From a bacterium (lineage in GTDB: Bacteria; Actinomycetota; Acidimicrobiia; Spongiisociales; Spongiisociaceae): a DNA stretch of 59,088 nucleotides. This document shows, piece by piece, positions 51,791 through 59,088 of the stretch. Position 1 is the first letter of the stretch, and each line of letters begins with the position of its first letter. The stretch is taken from NCBI GenBank assembly GCA_028821575.1, contig JAPPFW010000002.1, positions 146,625-205,712 of the forward strand, in the 5' to 3' direction. A program made the position numbers and the translations under genes. A model generated the notes under the pieces. The model ran no database searches. It had not been told where the DNA came from and saw only the letters and a list, made by a program, of their open reading frames with translations.

Positions 51791-53884
51791 CTAGGAACGC
51801 TCCAAGTAGTACGCGCCGTGAGGCTCCAAGGTGCATGTCCATCCCGGTTCTACGAAGACTGTGCATAGCTCCTCCCGGATCAGGGCCGGCCCCTCCACCG
51901 GAATCGAGACCGGGGCCCGGCGGCCGTCCAGGACCGGAGTGTTCAGGAAACGGTCCCTGTGTCGGACGCTGCGCTCACCGAGCCGAACCCAGGCGTCGTG
52001 GCTGCCGAGGTCCCAGTCGAGGTCGGGCAACCGCCTCGGCACCGTGGCCCGGACGGCCAGGCTGACCAGCTCGCAGACGTTGTCGGGTTCGGAGTAGGTG
52101 TAGATCTCGTGGTGGCGCTCGTGGAAGGTGTCTACGGCGCTGTCGATGGTGTCCATGTCGATGGAGGCGGAGGCCATCGGCACCATGATCTCCCAAAGCT
52201 GCTCCCGGTAGCGGAGTTCCAGGCCCCGGTCGACGTGGATCTCGTCCTCCCGGTAGCGGAGCCCCACCCGGCGGTCGATGGTGGCGCGGTCACCGGTCAT
52301 CCCCTCGCCCTGCAGCATCCCGATCAGATCTCGCTCCAGCTGCCCGAACGCGGCGTCGATCGCCTCCACGTCGAACGACCCGGACAGCTGCATCGGGTAG
52401 GAGCGGCGCAGCTCGTACACGACGTCCATGACGATCGCCCCCAGCGCGCACAGCGTGGAGGCCGCCTTCGGTATCAGGATCCGGTCGATGTCCAGTTCGT
52501 CGGCGATGGCGCAGCAGTGCACCGGCCCGGAGCCGCCGCCCACCACCAGCACGTAGTCGCGGGGGTCCCGGCCCTCGTCCACGGTGATGTCCCGGATCGC
52601 CTGCGCGAGGTCGATGGTGAGTACCCGCCACACGCCGTCGGCGGCTTCGATCCGGCCCACCCCGATCTCGCCGGCCAGACCGTCGATCACCGACTCGGCA
52701 GGCGCGCCGTCGAGTGACAGGCCCCCTGCTATGGGACCCGGGCTGTACACGCCGAGGACCATGTTGGCGTCGGTTACGGTGGGCGACGTTCCCCCCAGGG
52801 AGTAGGAGGCCGGGCCGGGAACCGATCCGGCGCTCGCCGGGCCCACCCGCAGTATCCCGGTGTCGACCCAGGCGATCGAACCGCCGCCACCGCCCACGGA
52901 GTGGACATCCACCATGGGCAGCCCGATCCGGACACCGTCGATCTCCACCGGCCGTGACTGGCGGACGGTCCCTCCGGTGACCACGCTGGCGTCGAAGCTG
53001 GTCCCGCCCATGTCGATGCAGATCGCGTTCTCGACGCCGGCCTGCCCTGCGAAGAACCCGGCCACGGCCGGACCTGCGGCCGGGCCTGACATCAAGGTAC
53101 GGACCGGCACCCTGATCACCTCGTCGGCGTGGGCCACGCCCCCGTGGCTCTGCAGGAAGTGCAGGGTACCGCCGAACCCCCGCTCCTCCAGGCGTCCGGT
53201 GAGTTCCCCCACATACCTGGTGACCCTGGGTCCGACGTAGGCGTTGAGCACGGTGGTGCTGACACGGTTGTACTCGCGGATCTCGGGTAGCACGTCCCAC
53301 GAGGTGGTGACGAGAGCGCCCGGCAACACCCGCCGGCACAGCTCCGCGGCCCGGAGTTCGTGCGAGGGATCTAGGAAGGACCAGATGAAACAGATGGCGA
53401 CCGCCTCGATCCCCTCGCCGGCCATGAGTTGGCAGGCGGCCAGCACACCGTCCTCATCGAGCGGGGTCACCACGGAGCCGTCGGAGCCGATCCGCTCGGT
53501 GATCGGAAGCCGCAGGCGGCGAGGAACCAGCGGGACGGGCGGCTCCAGGTCCAGTTCGTAGCGTTCCTCCTTGTAGCCGACCCTTATCTCGAGCATGTCC
53601 CGGAAACCGGAGGTGGTCAGCAGGGCGGTCCGTGCCCCCGTCCGGGTCAGCAGCGTGTTGATCCCCATCGTGGTTCCATGCACGAGGTGCGCATCGGACA
53701 GCATCGAGTCCACCGGAACCTCGACACCGGCCGCGAAGGCCTCGACCCCCTGCATCACCGCCGAGGCCGGATCGTCAGGCCTCGAAGGAACCTTGAACAT
53801 GAGCGGCCGTCCACCCCGGTCGAGGCCAACCACGTCGGTGAAAGTCCCGCCCACGTCGATGCCGAGGACGAAACGCTCAGCCAT
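51791..53884 (-). CDS. Hydantoinase/oxoprolinase subunit A family protein (HyuA)
   Basis: 697-aa ATP-dependent ring-opening or carboxylase subunit of the N-methylhydantoinase/acetone-acetophenone carboxylase family. Actin-like ATPase start FVLGIDVGGTFTDVVGLD, then VHGTTMGINTLLTRTGA, FLQSHGG and SVGGGGGSIAWVD, with the conserved VVGGGSGPVHCCAIADEL late in the chain. The ATG overlaps the HyuB stop region by 8 bases. Forms a complex with HyuB; the substrate could be a hydantoin, 5-oxoproline analogue or ketone. Confidence 0.93.
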   Translation of the reverse strand: MAERFVLGIDVGGTFTDVVGLDRGGRPLMFKVPSRPDDPASAVMQGVEAFAAGVEVPVDSMLSDAHLVHGTTMGINTLLTRTGARTALLTTSGFRDMLEIRVGYKEERYELDLEPPVPLVPRRLRLPITERIGSDGSVVTPLDEDGVLAACQLMAGEGIEAVAICFIWSFLDPSHELRAAELCRRVLPGALVTTSWDVLPEIREYNRVSTTVLNAYVGPRVTRYVGELTGRLEERGFGGTLHFLQSHGGVAHADEVIRVPVRTLMSGPAAGPAVAGFFAGQAGVENAICIDMGGTSFDASVVTGGTVRQSRPVEIDGVRIGLPMVDVHSVGGGGGSIAWVDTGILRVGPASAGSVPGPASYSLGGTSPTVTDANMVLGVYSPGPIAGGLSLDGAPAESVIDGLAGEIGVGRIEAADGVWRVLTIDLAQAIRDITVDEGRDPRDYVLVVGGGSGPVHCCAIADELDIDRILIPKAASTLCALGAIVMDVVYELRRSYPMQLSGSFDVEAIDAAFGQLERDLIGMLQGEGMTGDRATIDRRVGLRYREDEIHVDRGLELRYREQLWEIMVPMASASIDMDTIDSAVDTFHERHHEIYTYSEPDNVCELVSLAVRATVPRRLPDLDWDLGSHDAWVRLGERSVRHRDRFLNTPVLDGRRAPVSIPVEGPALIREELCTVFVEPGWTCTLEPHGAYYLERS

Positions 53885-55580
53885 CCTCGCCGCCCCCGTA
53901 GCCGTATACGCGGGCCGCGCGGTCCGGGCTGATCAACTGGTTGTCGACATCCCGCGCCAGCGCCGCCCGGTCCCGCTTCCGGGGATCGCCGATACCGCCG
54001 CCGCCGGGGCTGGTGCTGACCAGAGCCGTGCCCGGGTCCAGGTCCACCACGCTGTGGGGGACGATCGGCCTCACCACCCCGTCCTGGCCCCTGATCGAGC
54101 GGGAGAACACCGCCCGGTCGTCCTCGTAGCCGTCCGGTACGAACCGTCCCGGCGGGGGGATCTCCAGGCCCTCGCCGATGAAGCTGACCACCGTGCCCGG
54201 CTCGAGAGGCTCCATCTCCAATGCCATCCCGAAGCCCCCCCGCCACTGCCCGGGTCCTTCGGTGTCGGGGGCCAACTCGAAGCGGTTGATCCGCATCGGG
54301 ATGCGGAACTCGATCTCCTCCACGTTGCCGGTGCGCATCCCTCCGAACGTGCACTGGGGGCTGCAGCACGACCAACCGTCGGTCTCCCACATCGCACCGG
54401 CCCCACCGATCCCGGACATGGTGGACAGGTGCGAGAAGCGCTCGCCGGTGCGGGTGTCCAGCCCGGCGAAGGTGGAACCGCAGAAGTGCGACCAGCCGGC
54501 CACGGCCCGTTCCGGGACCGCCCCAGCCAGGCAGGCCTCCACTGCCTCCATGATGTTGTCGAAGGGGGTGGAGGTGGCCATCGACGAGGGGGAGGGCTCT
54601 ACCGCGTTGACGATCGTGCCCTTCTCGCCGAGGTCGATGTCGATGCACCGGTAGACGCCGCCGTTGTGAGGGATGTTGGTGGGGAACACGGTCAGCATGC
54701 CGGCGTATATGGCCGAGATGGAGTTCCCGAAGTAGCTGTTGAAGTAGCGGTTGATCTGGGGAGATCCCCTCAGATCGACCCGTATCTGGTCGCCGTCCAC
54801 GGTGATCGCGCAATGGATATCCAGCGGAGGCCCGACCCTCGGGTCCTCCATGGCCGAATGTCCCCGGTAAGTGCCGTCGGCGATCTCGGAGATGGCCTGG
54901 CGGGCCAGCTTCTCCCCCCGGTCGAGCAGCGCTGAGAACCCGGCCCGCAACCGCTCCGCGCCCAGCGAGCGGTGCAGTTCCCGGATGCGGCGTTCCGCCA
55001 CGCCGAGCGCCCCCATCTGCGCTCCCATGTCACCCCGGTGGGCGTCGGGGGTGCGCAGGTTCAGCAACAGCAAAGTCACCACGTCGCGGCGGATCGTCCC
55101 CTTCTCGTAGATCTTGATGGGGGACATCCGGATCCCCTCGGCGTAGATCTCCCGTGCCAGCGGGTTGTAACCCCCGGCCACGGGGCCTCCCGAGTCGGAC
55201 ACGTGCGCCCGGTTGCCCACCCAGGCGAACAACTCCCCGTCGATGAACACCGGCTTGAACATGGTCATGTCGGCCTGGTGGCCACCGCCGTAGGTGGGGT
55301 CGTTCACGTAGATGACGTCCCCCTGCGCCAGGTCGTCGCCGAAGAACTCGATCGTCTGCTTGAGCGCCACCTGCATCGACCCGAGATGGACCGGCTGGTC
55401 GTCACCCTGGACCACCTGCTCTCCGGCTGCGTCGAGGATCGAATTGGAGAAGTCCGTGGAGATGGCGATGATCGGCGACCGGCCCGACCGCACCAGCACG
55501 TGGCGCATCTCCCGGATGGCCGACTGCATGCTCCCCTCGAGGACCGCCAGGGTGATCGGGTCTATCTCCGGGGTGCTCAT
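53877..55580 (-). CDS. Hydantoinase/oxoprolinase subunit B family protein (HyuB)
   Basis: 567-aa catalytic partner of HyuA. PITLAVLEGSMQSAIREM at the start, VYVNDPTYGGGHQADMT-like block (YVNDPTYGGGHQADMTMF), RAHVSDSGGPVAGGYNP and the Gly-rich end STSPGGGGIGDPRKR typical of the family. The frame is open to 56162, but the ATG at 55580 overlaps the MmgE/PrpD stop (ATGA) and matches the family start. Confidence 0.93.
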   Translation of the reverse strand: MSTPEIDPITLAVLEGSMQSAIREMRHVLVRSGRSPIIAISTDFSNSILDAAGEQVVQGDDQPVHLGSMQVALKQTIEFFGDDLAQGDVIYVNDPTYGGGHQADMTMFKPVFIDGELFAWVGNRAHVSDSGGPVAGGYNPLAREIYAEGIRMSPIKIYEKGTIRRDVVTLLLLNLRTPDAHRGDMGAQMGALGVAERRIRELHRSLGAERLRAGFSALLDRGEKLARQAISEIADGTYRGHSAMEDPRVGPPLDIHCAITVDGDQIRVDLRGSPQINRYFNSYFGNSISAIYAGMLTVFPTNIPHNGGVYRCIDIDLGEKGTIVNAVEPSPSSMATSTPFDNIMEAVEACLAGAVPERAVAGWSHFCGSTFAGLDTRTGERFSHLSTMSGIGGAGAMWETDGWSCCSPQCTFGGMRTGNVEEIEFRIPMRINRFELAPDTEGPGQWRGGFGMALEMEPLEPGTVVSFIGEGLEIPPPGRFVPDGYEDDRAVFSRSIRGQDGVVRPIVPHSVVDLDPGTALVSTSPGGGGIGDPRKRDRAALARDVDNQLISPDRAARVYGYGGGEDG

Positions 55581-57004
55581 CCGGTAACGGACACCAGGCC
55601 GATGAGCCCATCGAGCGATTGGGCGTCCTCGAGGGACATCACCGCCTCGTGTATGGCTGCGCCCCGGCACCTGCCCACCGCCCGCTCCGCGTTGGCCAGG
55701 AACTTGGCTTCTATCTCCTCTACTTCCATCCGCCCGGCCTCGTCCGTGCTCCGGTACGTGCGGCCGTCGGTCGTCTCGATGACGATCTCCCCGTCGTACG
55801 AGTCCGGGAAGAGGCTCTCCGGATAGCGCTCGTAGCGGATCGACCGGGCCAGCGACAGGACCTCGGGATCCCGCACCATCTCGTCGGTCAACTGCCGCTC
55901 GGTGATCTCCCCGCTCAGGATGGCAGCGGCCAGCACGTACGGCAGGCTCTCCTGCGCGTCGTGGGGATTGAGCGGGGCGTCCCGCCGTCCCCGAGGTTCG
56001 CAGATGGTGGGAATGACTCCGTCCGGCGCCCGGCAAGTGATCGACCGTATGTTCCCCGACCCGATCCCGTGCCGCTCCGAAAGCTTGAACCATCCCTTGA
56101 GGAACGCCTGGCTGAAGTGGCACACCGGATACTGCTTGGCCGCCGTCTCCAGCGTCTCCCACTTGGTCCCGAGGGTCCCGAAGTACGCCGGGTCCAGTTC
56201 GCCCGCCGGGTCCCGCAGATGGGTCTCGTACAGCCCGAACTCGCCCTCGTAGACACTCAGAGGACCGCTGAACCCGGCCATGGCCAGGTAACCCGCCGAC
56301 ACCCCACCATGGGCCGACCAGGCCCCGTGGATGTTCTTCGTCCAGGCTCCGTCAGCCAGAAACTCCAGCAACCCGGCCGCCGTACTCCCGGCGATACCCT
56401 GGGCGTGGGCGATCTCAGAATCGCCACCGCCCAAGAGCAAGGCCGTGGCAGCCGCACACCCGAAGGGAGGCGCCACCCCGGTGGGGGCGAACCCCGCCTG
56501 GTGGATCCCGTCCCTTGGCGCAGCCGCCGCCCGGCAGGCGACCTCGAGAGCGACGATGTAAGCCAACAGGAACTCCCGCCCGCTGCATCCCTGCGCCTCC
56601 GCCACCGCCAGCACCGCCGGGAACGCCCCCGCGCTGACATGGAACGCCCCCTCCAGATGCGTGTCGTCCCAGTCGAGTCCGCCCACGGCCAGACCGTTCA
56701 GGAACGCCGCGTCCCGAGCCGTGAGCCGCTCACCGGTCGCCAGCACCGTGCTCGGCCCCCCGGCGACACCTCCCATGGCCTCCAATGCCCGCCGCCCGGT
56801 CACCGGAACGGGTGTGTCGGCCGCCACCAACGCCAGCCCGAAGCAGTCAAGAGCCAGCGCCTTGGCGCGCTCGGTCACCGGCGACGGTATGTCCTCGTAC
56901 CTCAACCCGGCGACCCAGGAACCCGCCTGCTCGGCCAGGGTTGCAGGGGGAAGAGCCTCCCCGGTCTGGCTATCCACACTTCGCTTCTCTTCGAGAACGA
57001 CCAT
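55577..57004 (-). CDS. MmgE/PrpD family protein
   Basis: 475-aa second MmgE/PrpD protein. AKALALDCFGLALVAADTPV, NGLAVGGLDWDDTHLEGAFH and the KQYPVCHFSQAFLKG block match the family. The ATG at 57004 with AAGGTGG upstream is chosen over the more distant start at 57148. First gene of a three-gene operon with HyuB and HyuA, joined by a 4-base overlap, so it probably prepares or follows the HyuAB substrate, for example by hydration/dehydration or epimerisation. Confidence 0.88.
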   Translation of the reverse strand: MVVLEEKRSVDSQTGEALPPATLAEQAGSWVAGLRYEDIPSPVTERAKALALDCFGLALVAADTPVPVTGRRALEAMGGVAGGPSTVLATGERLTARDAAFLNGLAVGGLDWDDTHLEGAFHVSAGAFPAVLAVAEAQGCSGREFLLAYIVALEVACRAAAAPRDGIHQAGFAPTGVAPPFGCAAATALLLGGGDSEIAHAQGIAGSTAAGLLEFLADGAWTKNIHGAWSAHGGVSAGYLAMAGFSGPLSVYEGEFGLYETHLRDPAGELDPAYFGTLGTKWETLETAAKQYPVCHFSQAFLKGWFKLSERHGIGSGNIRSITCRAPDGVIPTICEPRGRRDAPLNPHDAQESLPYVLAAAILSGEITERQLTDEMVRDPEVLSLARSIRYERYPESLFPDSYDGEIVIETTDGRTYRSTDEAGRMEVEEIEAKFLANAERAVGRCRGAAIHEAVMSLEDAQSLDGLIGLVSVTG

Positions 57005-57298
57005 CTCGACCACCTTCTCCCTCGTGACTGCGCCGGATTCACCGCAACCCGCAGGGCACGTACGGTAGCGGACGGCGCGTACGGCAAGCCGTGACAATCG
57101 ATCGGTCTCCAGAGCGCAGATGCGGCTTGTCACATCCGTGTTGTCCATGCCGGTTCGAGAAACCTAACGCACCGGAGATAGGCCCTCATTGGGAGCACGG
57201 CCCCTCCGACCCACCAATAGCGCGCAGAGGTAGCCGGATCCCGTAGGCTTGACGCGGCGATCCAACCAACCTGAAGGACCGAGGTTCGGGGACCAGTG

Positions 57299-59038
57299 AT
57301 GAGTCTGACCAGCAGCGATATAGTGTGCCAACTGCGCCTTGGTGAAGATGGATGTTGGGAGTTCAAAGAGATCGTTTTCGCAGGGAACCGTCCCAAGAGC
57401 CCGGCCCGCGACGATTTGGCGGACGAACTGGGGGCCTTCGCCAACGCCGAGGGAGGGGTGCTGCTCTGCGGCGTCACCGACCGTCGTGAGCTACAGGGTC
57501 TGTCTGTCGAGCAGATGGATGCTCTTGAGAAGGTCATAGTCGAGATCTCTCGCCAAGCGATCAAACCGCCCATCGAGATCCGGACCCGACGCTTCGAGAT
57601 CGGCGGCAAGGCGATTCTGGCTGTGGAAGTGGAGCGTGGCTATGGACTCCACGAGGGCCGGGGTCGGGCGTACCGACGCCACGGCAGTTCGAAGTGGCAG
57701 ATGACCAGCGACGAGAAGTTGCGCCTGTCACAAGAACGCGGCCTGGCCCGGTTCCCGTCGTTCGACCAGCGACCGGTACCCGGTACGGGATTCGCCACAC
57801 TCGACGAGTCCTTGTGGAGACCGCTGATCCGTGTAGACGGACAAGCCGATCCCTCGGTGGCCCTCGCCAAGATGGGTCTGCTGTCGGAAGGTGAGAAGGG
57901 GGTTCGCCAGGCTACTGTGGCCGGTCTTCTCCTCTGTAGCCAGCGACCGGAAGAGTGGCTACCCAATGCCTGCATAACGGCAACGCGCTACCGGGGAGTG
58001 GATCGAGCCTCTGGACAGATCGATGCTCAGACCATCTGCGGACCACTGAACCGCCAGATCGCCGAGGCGGTGGCTTTCGCCGTTCGCAACATGAGCGTCG
58101 CCGCGCACAAAGACCCCGGCCGCATCGACCTACCCCAGTACAGCGAGCGCGCCATTTTCGAGGCTGCTGTCAATGCTGTAGCCCACCGAGACTACTCCAT
58201 CCGTGGGAGCCGCATCCGGCTGTCCATTTTCTCCGACCGTCTGGAAGTCCAATCCCCGGGAGCCCTGCCCAATAGCCTGACGGTCGAGAACATCGCAGAC
58301 CGCCAAGCCACCCGCAACGAAGTCCTGATATCCGTACTCGGACGGATGCCAACCGGTGAGATACGTGGAAAGGGCGACCGCCGATACTTTATGGAACGCC
58401 GAGGCGACGGAGTGCCGATCATCAAGAACGAGACCCTGGCTGTCAGCGGCAAGCCGGCCCGCTTACGGTTGATCGACAATGCGGAGTTACTCGTGGTTCT
58501 ACCTTCGGCTCCGGCTGGACCGAGCCCGGCACAGGTCGAGATCGGGGTGCGAGCCTACGGTCGGGCTGTGGCTGGTGCCGATGTCCTGGTCCTGTTCCCA
58601 AACAACACGTGGAAACGAGCCGCCAGCGACCAGGACGGGTACGCGTCGGTTTCACTACACACGACTGAGCTTCCGCTAACGGTGTTCGTTGCAGCCGTCG
58701 GCTACGCGGCCCATCTGGAGCGGGGCTGGACGCCTTCACGTGGATCACTCACTGTCGAGCTCGAGCGCCTTCCGGCCGGCGGCGGGGTCATATTCGCCGA
58801 AGGAACCGGACACGTCCCGGGACTCCGCGGAACTCTCAACCCGATCCGCGACTCCCTGGACCGCACGTACCTCTACGGTTCCAACATCGCGATCAACCAC
58901 GGCAAGCCACAGCCGGTCTACTTTGCCTACGGAGAGAACCTCCGCCTCACGGATGCTGACGGACACGAGACACTGGCCCGGATACTTGAAGTCGCCGGCC
59001 GCTCTGCGCTGGTCGAATACCGCCCGCTCGACGGTTAG
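57299..59038 (+). CDS. AlbA_2/HATPase ATP-binding protein with transthyretin-like C-terminal domain
   Basis: 579-aa protein. Residues about 20-130 are an AlbA_2 (Schlafen-like AAA_4) domain with WEFKE and LGAFANAEGGVLLCGVTD. Residues about 280-400 are a HATPase_c_4 module with N-box EAAVNAVAHRDYS and SPGALP. A beta-rich segment (about 400-480; AVAGADVLVLFPNN, DQDGYASVSL) resembles carboxypeptidase-regulatory/transthyretin-like folds. A further conserved-looking tail (GLRGTLNPIRDSLDRTYLYG) was not recognised. AlbA_2-HATPase proteins are putative regulators or defence/stress proteins. Start: ATG at 57299, or GTG at 57296. Lower GC than the operon before it. Confidence 0.82.
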   Translation: MSLTSSDIVCQLRLGEDGCWEFKEIVFAGNRPKSPARDDLADELGAFANAEGGVLLCGVTDRRELQGLSVEQMDALEKVIVEISRQAIKPPIEIRTRRFEIGGKAILAVEVERGYGLHEGRGRAYRRHGSSKWQMTSDEKLRLSQERGLARFPSFDQRPVPGTGFATLDESLWRPLIRVDGQADPSVALAKMGLLSEGEKGVRQATVAGLLLCSQRPEEWLPNACITATRYRGVDRASGQIDAQTICGPLNRQIAEAVAFAVRNMSVAAHKDPGRIDLPQYSERAIFEAAVNAVAHRDYSIRGSRIRLSIFSDRLEVQSPGALPNSLTVENIADRQATRNEVLISVLGRMPTGEIRGKGDRRYFMERRGDGVPIIKNETLAVSGKPARLRLIDNAELLVVLPSAPAGPSPAQVEIGVRAYGRAVAGADVLVLFPNNTWKRAASDQDGYASVSLHTTELPLTVFVAAVGYAAHLERGWTPSRGSLTVELERLPAGGGVIFAEGTGHVPGLRGTLNPIRDSLDRTYLYGSNIAINHGKPQPVYFAYGENLRLTDADGHETLARILEVAGRSALVEYRPLDG

Positions 59039-59088
59039 GGCGTGTTCACTCTAAATTACACTAATGTGATATCATTATCATATGGAGA
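59039..59088. promoter_or_regulatory. AT-rich end of window with palindrome TGATATCA
   Basis: The last 38 bases are strongly A/T-rich, unlike the rest of the window. They contain the palindrome TGATATCA (59067-59074), a -10-like TATCAT (59070-59075) and an ATG at 59082 followed by GAG. This could be the promoter and leaderless start of another gene, such as a toxin-antitoxin operon, cut by the window edge. Very tentative. Confidence 0.3.

Overview
The window is high-GC throughout, with many GTG starts and stop/start overlaps (ATGA, GTGA, TGATG). Its lipoproteins carry Thr- or Glu-rich linkers straight after the lipobox. It looks like an uncultured heterotrophic actinobacterium, plausibly of the Acidimicrobiia type. 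There is no rRNA or tRNA to fix the taxonomy, so that placement is inference. Most of the window is catabolic and transport gene clusters, with one large housekeeping operon for purine synthesis in the middle. No CRISPR array, phage structural gene, tRNA or complete transposase was seen.

1-9.3 kb, minus strand: a ribose-type ABC importer (binding protein, permease, single-domain ATPase) runs into a sugar isomerase-like TIM barrel, an unknown 184-aa protein, a VOC protein, a Gfo/Idh/MocA dehydrogenase, an isocitrate lyase/PEP mutase-family lyase and an SDR. A D-2-hydroxyacid dehydrogenase lies further downstream and ends inside a heptanucleotide repeat. This reads as uptake plus stepwise oxidation and cleavage of one unknown polyhydroxylated substrate. 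A divergent IclR-family regulator beside it is broken by a single-base frameshift and lacks its C-terminus.

10.1-16.1 kb: an NHL beta-propeller protein, an acetolactate synthase-like ThDP enzyme, remnants of an SGNH hydrolase and a phytanoyl-CoA dioxygenase, and a CocE/NonD hydrolase that ends next to a second heptamer array.

16.3-27.0 kb, minus strand: a compact purine operon, purL (with fused PurS-like halves)-purQ-purC-purE-purK-purF-purD-purM-purN. Most junctions overlap by 1-8 bases. It covers the steps from PRPP to SAICAR; purB and purH are not in the window.

27.1-37.2 kb: a decayed sulfatase, an enolase-superfamily enzyme, a PhyH-like protein with an altered iron site, a corrinoid protein with a UroD-family methyltransferase, an FAD oxidase, an alpha/beta-hydrolase-fold protein without the usual nucleophile, and a small ORF-amidase-cupin operon.

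37.3-43.1 kb: a peptide/nickel-type ABC transporter whose two ATPases carry complementary motif losses. Short inverted-repeat elements end this operon, and one lies between its first two genes. Two related elements bracket a two-gene cassette at 43.1-45.9 kb encoding an SPFH-GYF_2 protein and a zinc-ribbon membrane protein. This is the most system-like novelty in the window.

46-59 kb: an LLM flavin oxidoreductase, a SnoaL-like protein, an MmgE/PrpD protein, a second CocE hydrolase, a coupled pair of small unknown genes, an MmgE/PrpD-HyuB-HyuA operon, and an AlbA_2/HATPase protein with an unusual C-terminus. The window ends in a short AT-rich stretch.
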